Source: Alloacidobacterium dinghuense | Lineage (GTDB): Bacteria; Acidobacteriota; Terriglobia; Terriglobales; Acidobacteriaceae | Assembly: GCF_014274465.1 (NCBI RefSeq) | Contig: NZ_CP060394.1 | Location: forward strand, 930,001-994,000 | Length of the DNA: 64,000 nucleotides | Reading direction: 5' to 3' | The notes under the pieces: generated by a model | Databases searched by the model: none | What the model was told of the DNA's origin: nothing | The model's input: the letters and a program-made list of their open reading frames with translations, nothing else | Shown here: positions 45,546-53,781 of the stretch, in pieces | How the letters are laid out: each line of letters begins with the position of its first letter | Position numbering within the stretch: the stretch's first letter is position 1 | Translations under genes and position numbers: made by a program

Positions 45546-48500
45546 ATGGCGTCGATCTTAGACCAACTGGATAAGCTGGGGGATGAGCACCCGCACAAAC
45601 TCCTTTATTCGTACATTGACCTGAACGGCAATCCAATCGAATGCTACTCCTATGCGTCGTTTCTACACCGGACGAAGGCGATCGCCGGTCACTTGCGGAA
45701 GGAGGGCCGTTTCGCGGCGGAGGACCGGCTTCTGCTTGCCTACCCGCCGGGGCTCGAAATGATCTGCGCGTTCTTTGGGTGCGTGCGCGCCGGATTGATC
45801 CCCGTGCCTGTCTATCCCCCCGGTTCTCGCGGCTTCCAGAGCGCCTTATACAAAATGGTCCACATCGCCAAGGATTGCCAGGCGGCCGGGATTTTAACGA
45901 GCAAAGACTACCACGCATCTCTGAAGACGAATCTCGCCAGAAGGGGAGTCTCGAAGTCCGGCGTCGACGTGGACTACATTTCCGGTCTTCCGTGGATTGT
46001 CACGGAAGACTTCGTGGATATGATTTCGGACGAACTCTTTAGCGACACTTCGAAGATTCTGTTTCTTCAGTACACGTCGGGGTCGACGATGGAGCCCAAG
46101 GGCGTGATGGTGACGCACGAAAACATCCTGCATACCTATCCGCTCGTGATCGATCATCCCGACCCGGTAGTCGTATCCTGGCTTCCGCAGTATCACGACA
46201 TGGGACTGATCGGGTGCTACCTGTATCCCGCGCTTAAAGGTGGCACGATGCACGGCTTCGCTTCCATGGACTTCATACAGCGGCCTATCTTGTGGTTCGA
46301 CGCGATAACAACCTATCGGGCCACCGCCACGGCGGCTCCCAACTTCGCTTATGACTATTGCCTGCGCGCCGGAAGGCTTTCCAAGGAAAGTCTGGACGAC
46401 TGCGATCTCAGCTCGTTACGAGTGCTGATGTGCGCGGCGGAACCTGTAAAGCCAGATACTTACACACGGTTTCTTGAGGCATTTCAGCCTTACGGACTCG
46501 AGTCGGAGAGCTTTTATGCCGCCTACGGGCTGGCGGAGAATACTCTAGCGGTTTCGCTGGGTGGCCGAAATATTGTTTCGGTCAATAAGCGCGCCCTTGC
46601 GCTGGGGAAGGCTCGCATGACCACCGAGGTCTCCGAAATCGACAACGCCACGCAGATTGTCAGTTGTGGGACTCCACTCCCCGGGATCGACGTTAAGATC
46701 GTGGATCCTGAACTACACGTCGCTCTCGAGCCAGGCCTTATTGGCGAAATTTGGGTCGCCGGGAACGGTAAGTGCCTGGGTTACTGGAGGAATCCGGAAT
46801 TGACGCTGAAGCAGTTTCGTGCGCGGATAGTGGACGACAGCCCCTATGACGACGGCTACCTTCGGACCGGCGACATGGGATTCTTCCACGACGGCGAACT
46901 CTTCGTTTGCGGCCGCATCAAGGACATGATTATCCTCCGGGGGCAAAACTATTACCCGCAGGATATCGAGAACGTTGTGGAGAGAGCGTCCGGTCTGATC
47001 CGGGCCAATTGCGTCGCCGCGTTCCAGATTCACGAAGACAGCGAGCCCGCGCTGGCGATCGTTGCCGAAGTGAAAAATCCTAATGCGCTTCCAGACGCGC
47101 GAAAGATTGCCGCCGCGGTCCGGAATTTTCTTAACGTGGAAGTGGCGTTGATTTCCTTCATCGCACCTCGTGCGATACCGAGGACGAGTTCCGGCAAGAT
47201 CATGCGCCATAAGACCAAGCACATGTGGCTGGAAGGTCAGTTTACGGTTCTTTCCGAGTTTTCGCGGGAGAAGGACGCGGGCGCCTTCCCGTCCGGTTCT
47301 GACATCCAGTCGTCCTTCGATGAATTGAAAGCCAGATACAACCTGACAGGCATGGAATCCTACAACCTCGTCGAAGCCGGGCTGGATTCCCTAGATCTTG
47401 TCGTCTTTATGCATGAGCTCAAGGAGCTTTTAAAGGATAAAGGCGCCGAGATGCTGGCGAGGCAGGTTGATATCGGCGTCATTCAGCGGGTGAGCGTAGC
47501 CGAGCTGTTTCAACTCGCCGAACAGTTGGAGCGCGCTCCCGAAGAAGCCCTGGTTTTGCTGCGTCATTCCTTGGCCGCGTTCCGTAAAGAGCAGCGCGAA
47601 GCGGAAAAGCAGATGATGAGCGACGATAGCAAGCTCATCTTCGCACCTTCGATACCCGCGTCTTTGCCGGAGATACCGGTGATGAATCACGTCCTGCTGA
47701 CGGGTGGCACCGGCTTCATCGGACCGTTCCTCATGAAGAGCCTGCTGGAACAGACGCAGGCGAAGATCTATGTTCTCGTTAGGTCCTCCGACGAAGTCAA
47801 GGGCAGCCAACGACTGCGGGCGGCGATGGAATCGATGGGGCCTTGCCCGGCCCGGCTGATGCAGATGTTTGAGGCTCGCGTGATTCCCCTTTGCGGCGAT
47901 CTCGGGCAGCCAAATCTGGGCCTGTCGCCGGACGTCTGGGATTTCCTGGCCAATGAAATCGACACGGTGTTCCACAACGGCGCGACCGTGAACTACCTGT
48001 TCAACTACGACCGCATGCGTGACGCGAACGTGCTGGGGACGAATGAGGTCTTGCGACTTGCATTTGAAGGAAAGTCCAAGGAATTCAATTACGTCTCGAC
48101 TACCTTCGTCTTTGGCTGGGCTGTCAAATCAGTCCTGTATGAGACCGACTTCAACAAGGATATGGAGCTTCTTGATTTCGGATACAGCCAGTCCAAATGG
48201 GTCGCAGAACAAGTGGTTGCAGACGCGCGCAGCCGGGGGCTTTCAACGCGCATTTTCCGGCCCGCTCTCGTTAGTCCTTCCATTACGGGCGGAGGCAACA
48301 ACTTCGATATCGCCGTTCGCTTAGTAGCGTTTATGGTGAATCACGGCATCGGAGTCGATGCTCTGAACCAGGTTAGCTTCGTTCCCGCGGATATTGTGGC
48401 GAACAATATCGTTGCGATTTCAACCACCCCGGGCACAGAGAATAAGACTTACCATGTGGTGCGAGACGATTATGCGAACATGATGGATATTACCGGGCTC

Positions 48501-48842
48501 ATTACCAAGTCGACCGGACGGCAATTCGAAATATTCAGCGTTTCCGATTTCGTTCCCGAGTTGATCCGGAGATGCCGGAAGGAAGACCTTCTCTTTCCGC
48601 TGCTGGATTTTCTGGTCGGCTCCGTGGACAACATCACCGCGATGGAGTTCAAACGCTATGACAGTTCTTCTTATCAGGCGGCTCGCGATGCCTCTGCGTG
48701 GGGCAAAGCGGATCCGTCTCTTGAAGATACGGTCAATGGCATTTTGAAATTCATGCATCGCAAGGGAATCATTTCGGTTGCGGCTCGTGAGCCCAACGCC
48801 GTGTTACCACTCGACACGCGTATGGCCTGCACAGATGCGTGA
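45546..48842 (+). CDS. Fatty acyl-AMP ligase - acyl carrier - thioester reductase fusion
   Basis: A 1098-residue three-module protein. Residues 1-580 are an adenylation domain of the FAAL type: FLQYTSGSTMEPKGVMVTHENI, SWLPQYHDMGLIG, YAAYGLAENTLAVS and YLRTGDMGFFHDGELFVCGRIKDMIILRGQNYYPQDIE. A carrier domain follows with phosphopantetheine Ser615 in EAGLDSLDLV. Residues from about 715 are an NAD(P)H thioester reductase: TGGTGFIG (719-726) and catalytic Tyr880/Lys884 in YSQSKW. The expected chemistry is activation of a fatty acid, loading on the carrier, and reductive release as an aldehyde or alcohol, as in carboxylic acid reductases. Desaturase and P450 genes diverge from it; an MmpL-type exporter follows. 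Confidence 0.9.
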   Translation: MASILDQLDKLGDEHPHKLLYSYIDLNGNPIECYSYASFLHRTKAIAGHLRKEGRFAAEDRLLLAYPPGLEMICAFFGCVRAGLIPVPVYPPGSRGFQSALYKMVHIAKDCQAAGILTSKDYHASLKTNLARRGVSKSGVDVDYISGLPWIVTEDFVDMISDELFSDTSKILFLQYTSGSTMEPKGVMVTHENILHTYPLVIDHPDPVVVSWLPQYHDMGLIGCYLYPALKGGTMHGFASMDFIQRPILWFDAITTYRATATAAPNFAYDYCLRAGRLSKESLDDCDLSSLRVLMCAAEPVKPDTYTRFLEAFQPYGLESESFYAAYGLAENTLAVSLGGRNIVSVNKRALALGKARMTTEVSEIDNATQIVSCGTPLPGIDVKIVDPELHVALEPGLIGEIWVAGNGKCLGYWRNPELTLKQFRARIVDDSPYDDGYLRTGDMGFFHDGELFVCGRIKDMIILRGQNYYPQDIENVVERASGLIRANCVAAFQIHEDSEPALAIVAEVKNPNALPDARKIAAAVRNFLNVEVALISFIAPRAIPRTSSGKIMRHKTKHMWLEGQFTVLSEFSREKDAGAFPSGSDIQSSFDELKARYNLTGMESYNLVEAGLDSLDLVVFMHELKELLKDKGAEMLARQVDIGVIQRVSVAELFQLAEQLERAPEEALVLLRHSLAAFRKEQREAEKQMMSDDSKLIFAPSIPASLPEIPVMNHVLLTGGTGFIGPFLMKSLLEQTQAKIYVLVRSSDEVKGSQRLRAAMESMGPCPARLMQMFEARVIPLCGDLGQPNLGLSPDVWDFLANEIDTVFHNGATVNYLFNYDRMRDANVLGTNEVLRLAFEGKSKEFNYVSTTFVFGWAVKSVLYETDFNKDMELLDFGYSQSKWVAEQVVADARSRGLSTRIFRPALVSPSITGGGNNFDIAVRLVAFMVNHGIGVDALNQVSFVPADIVANNIVAISTTPGTENKTYHVVRDDYANMMDITGLITKSTGRQFEIFSVSDFVPELIRRCRKEDLLFPLLDFLVGSVDNITAMEFKRYDSSSYQAARDASAWGKADPSLEDTVNGILKFMHRKGIISVAAREPNAVLPLDTRMACTDA

Positions 48843-49194
48843 CCCGCTACCGCTCTTGAAATACCAGCATCGCGGTCAGATGTGGGCCGGTTTCCAACGT
48901 GCCTGAGGTGGTCAGCGTCATCTGCCGCCCATCAGCAGACCCCACCTGTCCTTTTGGGCCACTTGATCCTCCAATTTGAATTGCGGCAACCAGTCCGAGC
49001 AACGCGAAATTGCGAATTGGTCCTCTCAAATCCTTGAAGGGGAAAAATTGGGCAGACTCAGACAGGCCTGGTAGGTGCGCGCTGCGAAAGTACATCCATT
49101 TCACCATACAAACCGATTACCCACCGGGCACCTATTTTGTGTCTGAAGCCCGTCGGTACCGGTGGAGAATAAGGTTGTCCTTTTGTATGACATC
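48843..49194. other. Gap between ligase fusion and exporter
   Basis: 352 bp. A minus-strand frame at 48847-49107 could encode 86 residues, but no ribosome site or recognisable family supports it. No terminator with a T-run was seen, so the exporter may be partly cotranscribed with the ligase. Confidence 0.4.
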
Positions 49195-51432
49195 ATGAGT
49201 CTCGTGAACGTGCGCCGTTTCTGGGTTGCCGGAGTAGTCCTTGCTGCCGTCGTTGCGCTTCTTCCATTCTCCTTTCACTCCGAAAGCCATCTGGAGACGG
49301 CAACTCGTGTTGAAGGTAGCCAAGCCGAAACAGTTGCGCAGGAGTTGTCTACTCGCTTTCGCTCGCCATTCGTGGATCGCGTGGTTCTGGTGATTCAGGG
49401 GCTCCCCGCCGCGGATTCGCCGGAGGGCGAGGAACCGTTAGAAACCATCGTTACCCAGCTGAGAGAGGAACCCGGCGTGTCCGGCGTTGTTTCTTATCTC
49501 GAGTTGCACGATCCGATCTTCCTGGGCAAGGGCGGTGGAACGTATATCCTGGTAGGCCTGTCGTCGACCCAGGGTCCAGTGGAGTCGCTCGTTCCCAGGC
49601 TTCACGAGCTGGCACACGCTCTAGAAAATCAACTACGCGGCCGGTATCCGTCCGTGAAACTCGAACTGACGGGCGAGATTCCATTGAATTTCGACATTCG
49701 GAAAGCCAGCGCCAATGATGTGCGACGCGCCGAAACTCTGGCGATCCCGGCGACCCTTGCACTTTTGCTGTTGGCTTTCGGAAGTTTAGTCGCCGCCATA
49801 ATTCCCCTGGCCATTGGTCAGCTTGCCATCGCGACCACTCTGGCGATTGCCGGCTTCCTGGCCAGGCGCTGGCACTTATCCGTTCTGATTCAGAATCTAG
49901 CCACCATGCTTGGATTAGGTCTGGGCATCGACTATGCGCTCCTGATGGTCAGCCGCTTCCGAGAAACTATCTCTGCCGGGCTCGACGGACCGGCAGCCTC
50001 GGTTACGGCAGCACGTCAGGCCGGTCATACGCTCCTGATTTCATCTTCGACGGTAGCCATCGGATTTCTGGCGCTCCTGACGGTTCCCATCAGCGAAATC
50101 CGTTCCATTGGGGTCGCGGGATTCCTGGTGGCGGCAATCAGTGTGTTGCTTACAAATACCCTCGTTCCGGCGGCGTTGGCGTTGCTCGGCCGGCGAATTG
50201 ATGCTGGCCGGATGCCGTTTACTCCGCGGCTGGATGGGCATCGGGCAGAACGGACGGGAAACCGCTGGAGACAATGGGGAAAGGCGATTGTCGCCCATCC
50301 CTGGCTTGCCCTGTTTCTGGCAGGCGTTCCCTTGCTTTTGCTCGCCTGGCAAGCCACGCGGCTGAATACAAGTGTTCCTAAAGGAGATTGGCTTCCGGAG
50401 TCGGCGGAATCAGTCCATGCGCTGCACAGTCTGGAACAGATGGATCGGGTCGGCGTTGTTTATTCGATGCGGGTCATTGTCGAACTGCCAGCGGATTCCA
50501 TTGCGCAAACCGACGCGGGATGGAATGTGCTCGATCGCCTCAGCAAGCGCCTCGCGAGCGACCCTCGTTGCGCGCGCGTAATTTCTATCACAACACTCGC
50601 GGACGGCGACCGTGCCTCCCTCACTGACCTCTCGCAGGAGACGCAGCGCACGTTTCTGAGTAGTGATGGACGGGCAGCGCTGCTTGAAGTGCTACCCGCG
50701 ACTTCGGTTTCCCTGCGCGATCAGGTCGACTGGGTGCGAGAGCTCCGGAAGACCGGCGCGGCAACTCTCACCGGCGTGCCCGGAGCAACGTTGCAAATTG
50801 GGGGCATCCCGGCACTCAATGCCGATTATCAGACGATTGTCACGGACCGCTTTGTGCGGGTTACGGCGATGGTGGTGGTGGCGACGCTGCTGGCGCTTCT
50901 GGCCGGGTTCCGATCGCTTTTCGCCGCCCTGAAGGCTATCGCACTGAACCTGCTCTCGGTTGCGGCCTCCTTCGGAGCCTTAGTCTTAGTCTTCCAAGAT
51001 GGACGCGGGAGCAGCCTGCTGGGAGTTCCCGAGGGAACGGGCAGCGTGTTCCCCCTTGTTCCTATCGTCGCCTTTGCCATCGTCTTCGGACTAAGCATGG
51101 ATTACGAAGTGTTCCTGGTCGCGCGAGTTCTCGAAGCCAGGAGAAGCGGACTGAGTGAAATGGACGCAATCCCGGAGGGGCTAGCTAGAACGGCAGGCCT
51201 GATTACGAGCGCGGCTGCGATCATGATCGTGGTCTTCGCGGCATTTACCTTCGGAAACTTCCTGGTGGTCAAGATGATCGGATTTACGCTGGCGGTCGCC
51301 GTTCTGATTGACGCGACACTGGTTCGTATCGTGATCGGCCCCGCGCTCCTTCGTATTGCAGGCGATTGGAATTGGTGGCCTGGAGGGCTCGCCACATCAC
51401 GCAGGGTGCCTATGATGACGAACCACGAATGA
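49195..51432 (+). CDS. MmpL/RND-family lipid exporter
   Basis: A 745-residue inner-membrane transporter of the MMPL family. Two repeats of six transmembrane segments each follow a periplasmic loop. The conserved Asp-Tyr pairs of the proton relay are in LGLGIDYALLMVSRFRE and VFGLSMDYEVFLVARVLE. MmpL proteins export lipids and polyketide-lipid products in mycobacteria and hopanoids (HpnN) in other bacteria. Location directly after the acyl-AMP ligase fusion suggests it exports that cluster's product. The start ATG 49195 begins at the first membrane segment; GTG 49162 is an alternative. Confidence 0.88.
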   Translation: MSLVNVRRFWVAGVVLAAVVALLPFSFHSESHLETATRVEGSQAETVAQELSTRFRSPFVDRVVLVIQGLPAADSPEGEEPLETIVTQLREEPGVSGVVSYLELHDPIFLGKGGGTYILVGLSSTQGPVESLVPRLHELAHALENQLRGRYPSVKLELTGEIPLNFDIRKASANDVRRAETLAIPATLALLLLAFGSLVAAIIPLAIGQLAIATTLAIAGFLARRWHLSVLIQNLATMLGLGLGIDYALLMVSRFRETISAGLDGPAASVTAARQAGHTLLISSSTVAIGFLALLTVPISEIRSIGVAGFLVAAISVLLTNTLVPAALALLGRRIDAGRMPFTPRLDGHRAERTGNRWRQWGKAIVAHPWLALFLAGVPLLLLAWQATRLNTSVPKGDWLPESAESVHALHSLEQMDRVGVVYSMRVIVELPADSIAQTDAGWNVLDRLSKRLASDPRCARVISITTLADGDRASLTDLSQETQRTFLSSDGRAALLEVLPATSVSLRDQVDWVRELRKTGAATLTGVPGATLQIGGIPALNADYQTIVTDRFVRVTAMVVVATLLALLAGFRSLFAALKAIALNLLSVAASFGALVLVFQDGRGSSLLGVPEGTGSVFPLVPIVAFAIVFGLSMDYEVFLVARVLEARRSGLSEMDAIPEGLARTAGLITSAAAIMIVVFAAFTFGNFLVVKMIGFTLAVAVLIDATLVRIVIGPALLRIAGDWNWWPGGLATSRRVPMMTNHE

Positions 51433-51687
51433 CGCATGAGGTTTCGCACGGTTCAACCAATTCTGCCGGCACCGTCTCGATTCTTACGAATGTGAAAAAA
51501 ATGCCTTCGATGAAGGCCATGACACTCATCTATTGCAACCCATGCGCATGTGATCCACGACATCGAAAACGTGTCTTGCCGAGAAGGATCGCCTGCCTGA
51601 TCAAACCCGCCCGTGATACCTAGCGCGCCAGGACATGTCCGGTCAACGGGTCATCGGCTGTAGGTAGTAAAGACCGAGAAACGCCCA

Positions 51688-52716
51688 TCAGTCCTGCAAA
51701 ATCCGGAACCTTGAACTTTCCGGAACTGTCAGCGGCCGCCTGAAGCTGTCTCTCGCCTTTCTCCAGGATGTCCCAGCTCTATCAGACAACATGAATAAAT
51801 GACCCGCGGTCAGCCTACCCAATACTCGATGATGCCCGACCGCTGCCAACCCCATGGAAGCAATGCAGCCACACTGAGCGCAATCCGGATCACCGCCAAA
51901 CTGACATGGCGTGATCTTAGCCTTCAAGTCTGCAGATATCGTCTGCGTTGTCCTCGCAAAGATACAAGCTTCGGGACTGGAGGGCGGTGTCAGCATCTCT
52001 TGAATGAGCGATTCGTGCATATCCAGAATGGGATACTTGTTACAAAGCGACAGAAGATCCGCAACAACAAACGATCGCTGTTCAGAAGTGAGAATCTCCG
52101 GGCCGACTGCCCCTCGTTGTGGCGTAAAGAGACTAAACCAAACTTTCTTGATCTCAGGACGACTGCTCCAGAACTTAAGAAACTCCTCCAGGTAGCCAGG
52201 CCGGGCGGCAATGTTTCCGGTGATAGTGGAGTGGATCGTGACTTTCGCCCCAGCAATATTTTTGAGAATTCGCTCATAGGTTGCAGGTTTCCGCCGTTCA
52301 TCGTGGTCAGGCTGAAGTCCGTCGATGGAGATGACGATGTTCAAACGGGTGAACTTGTTCCATTCAGCAGGGATGGTCCGGAACGCGCTGGTCACAATCT
52401 GTGTATGGATACCGCGTGCCTCCAGTTGTGGAAGCAGTAGCTCCAGCTCCCGGTATCGAACCAGGGGGTCGCCACCGACCAGAGACAGATGCAGAGGCTT
52501 CTCACGGTCGACGATCGCAAGAATGTTCTTGACCAACTGGTCGCCTTTGAAATCCGAGAGTTGACGCAGTTCTGATTCACCGCCAAGATGAGCAGAATCG
52601 AATGCATAACATCCTGGACAACGAAGCGGGCATTCTTTGGTGATCTCGATTGAAAGAGATGGTTTCCGGCCAGCTAGGATGCCTCTCCATGCCTGCAATA
52701 CTTCAGTTGTTTTCAT
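51688..52716 (-). CDS. Radical SAM protein with C-terminal cysteine cluster
   Basis: A 342-residue radical SAM enzyme. The cluster motif C-x3-C-x2-C is in TKECPLRCPGCYAF, followed by the GGDP SAM-binding motif in SLVGGDPLVRY. A C-terminal group of cysteines (CIFARTTQ...PCQFGGDPDCAQCGC) could bind a second iron-sulfur cluster, as in SPASM/twitch proteins. The substrate is unknown. It lies convergent with the MmpL-type exporter gene, so a role in the lipid cluster is possible but not shown. The start ATG 52716 follows GGAG. Confidence 0.85.
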   Translation of the reverse strand: MKTTEVLQAWRGILAGRKPSLSIEITKECPLRCPGCYAFDSAHLGGESELRQLSDFKGDQLVKNILAIVDREKPLHLSLVGGDPLVRYRELELLLPQLEARGIHTQIVTSAFRTIPAEWNKFTRLNIVISIDGLQPDHDERRKPATYERILKNIAGAKVTIHSTITGNIAARPGYLEEFLKFWSSRPEIKKVWFSLFTPQRGAVGPEILTSEQRSFVVADLLSLCNKYPILDMHESLIQEMLTPPSSPEACIFARTTQTISADLKAKITPCQFGGDPDCAQCGCIASMGLAAVGHHRVLGRLTAGHLFMLSDRAGTSWRKARDSFRRPLTVPESSRFRILQD

Positions 52717-52930
52717 CTGTCTCCATTTCAAACGGATCGAATGTCTGATTGAAGGCTGCTAGAGGATTCTTGGATCTTATTGTTAGATGTTCTCGATCCG
52801 CTTTCGTTTGCAAGTGCATGACAGAATACATTTTAGGTTTTTTCCGGGAGAAGATGGTCGAGCAGAAGACTAGGACATGGATCTTGGATGAATTCTGGGT
52901 GTCAGACAGACCATGCTGAACAGCAAGCCC

Positions 52931-52968
52931 CTACAATCTGGGCAGTGCAGGCGTTGCCCAGATTGTAG
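52931..52968. repeat. 14-bp perfect inverted repeat
   Basis: CTACAATCTGGGCA and TGCCCAGATTGTAG with a 10-nt loop. It lies between the small hypothetical gene and the radical SAM gene. No T-run follows on either strand, so it resembles a REP-like hairpin more than a simple terminator. Confidence 0.7.
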
Positions 52969-52989
52969 ATGAAAGCCATCTAGGCGGCA

Positions 52990-53268
52990 CTAGGCAATGT
53001 TGGCGTGCTCTGTGCTTTCTGTTTGCGGGCGAAACGAGCGCGGAAGGTCGGATGGGTGGAATTCGACCCCATCTTCTACAAGTTTCTGCGCAGTCCGTGC
53101 AAGAGTTGCCCGTTTTGCCGTCATTTTGCCGATCGCGGTTTCACGCTCCGCTTCCGAAGCAAAAAGCTCGTACTTTGCCATATGAGCCAGCTTGCGGTCG
53201 TAGAGATCGATCTCCTCATGGAGAGACTTCAGATAGTATTTGTCTTGCACTTTGACGGGCTTTTGCAT
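52990..53268 (-). CDS. Small basic/acidic helical protein, unknown function
   Basis: A 92-residue protein, predicted mostly helical and highly charged (YYLKSLHEEIDLYDRKLAHMAKYELFASEAERETAIGKM). No signal peptide, cysteine or known motif was recognised. The start ATG 53268 follows GGGAGTCCT. It lies downstream of the cold-shock gene across a terminator hairpin, so it would be made only by readthrough or from its own promoter. A link to cold or stress response is context-based guesswork. Confidence 0.6.
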   Translation of the reverse strand: MQKPVKVQDKYYLKSLHEEIDLYDRKLAHMAKYELFASEAERETAIGKMTAKRATLARTAQKLVEDGVEFHPSDLPRSFRPQTESTEHANIA

Positions 53269-53326
53269 AGGACTCCCTGTTATGAGGGTTGGAAGGTCAA
53301 CCGGTTGCGAAGAATGCTTAAGCACA

Positions 53327-53350
53327 AAAAGGGAGCCGACGCTCCCTTTT
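53327..53350 (-). terminator. Terminator/attenuator after the cold-shock gene
   Basis: Perfect 10-bp stem AAAAGGGAGC / GCTCCCTTTT with loop of four. On the minus strand it is followed by a T run (CTTTTTGTGC). It starts 21 bp past the cold-shock gene stop and 58 bp before the next gene. Confidence 0.8.
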
Positions 53351-53371
53351 CCGTTGATTCTGTTCTTGCGC

Positions 53372-53572
53372 TCAGGCGACTTCGACATTTTCGGCCTGCC
53401 AGCCTTTGGGACCTTTCACGACGTTGAAACGTACGGATTGCCCTTCCTGCAGGCTACGGAATCCATTGCTTTGAATTGCCGTGTGGTGGACGAAAACATC
53501 CTCGCCATTTTCACGGCTAAGAAAGCCGAATCCCTTTGCATCGTTGAACCATTTTACTGTTCCTTGTTCCAT
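53372..53572 (-). CDS. cspA: Cold-shock protein CspA family
   Basis: A 66-residue OB-fold RNA chaperone. RNP1 KGFGFLSR and RNP2 [10 protein letters not shown] are intact, with the GTVKWFN opening strand and the QAENVEV end. It melts RNA secondary structure in the cytoplasm. The AAGGAATAA ribosome site lies before the ATG. About 200 bp upstream is non-coding and could include a long leader. A terminator follows. Confidence 0.95.
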   Translation of the reverse strand: MEQGTVKWFNDAKGFGFLSRENGEDVFVHHTAIQSNGFRSLQEGQSVRFNVVKGPKGWQAENVEVA

Positions 53573-53781
53573 GACTTATTCCTTGTAAATTTGATGTACC
53601 GCCGAACGCAATGTGGAGTGTTTTGCGAGTAGAGGCAAGCCGGAACAAGCAAGTAAACCAGATCGGATTCTTCGATCTCTTTTAGAGTATCACCCTAATG
53701 GTCCTCAGCGCTCTCGATTGCCCAAATTCATCCGTAATGTCGCGATATGCCAGTTCTTCCTCAGAAATCAGGTTAGGAATT

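Noticed and set aside
48847-49107. 86-codon minus-strand frame between ligase and exporter genes
   Set aside because: No ribosome site, no recognised family and an awkward N-terminus; kept only as a note in the gap entry.
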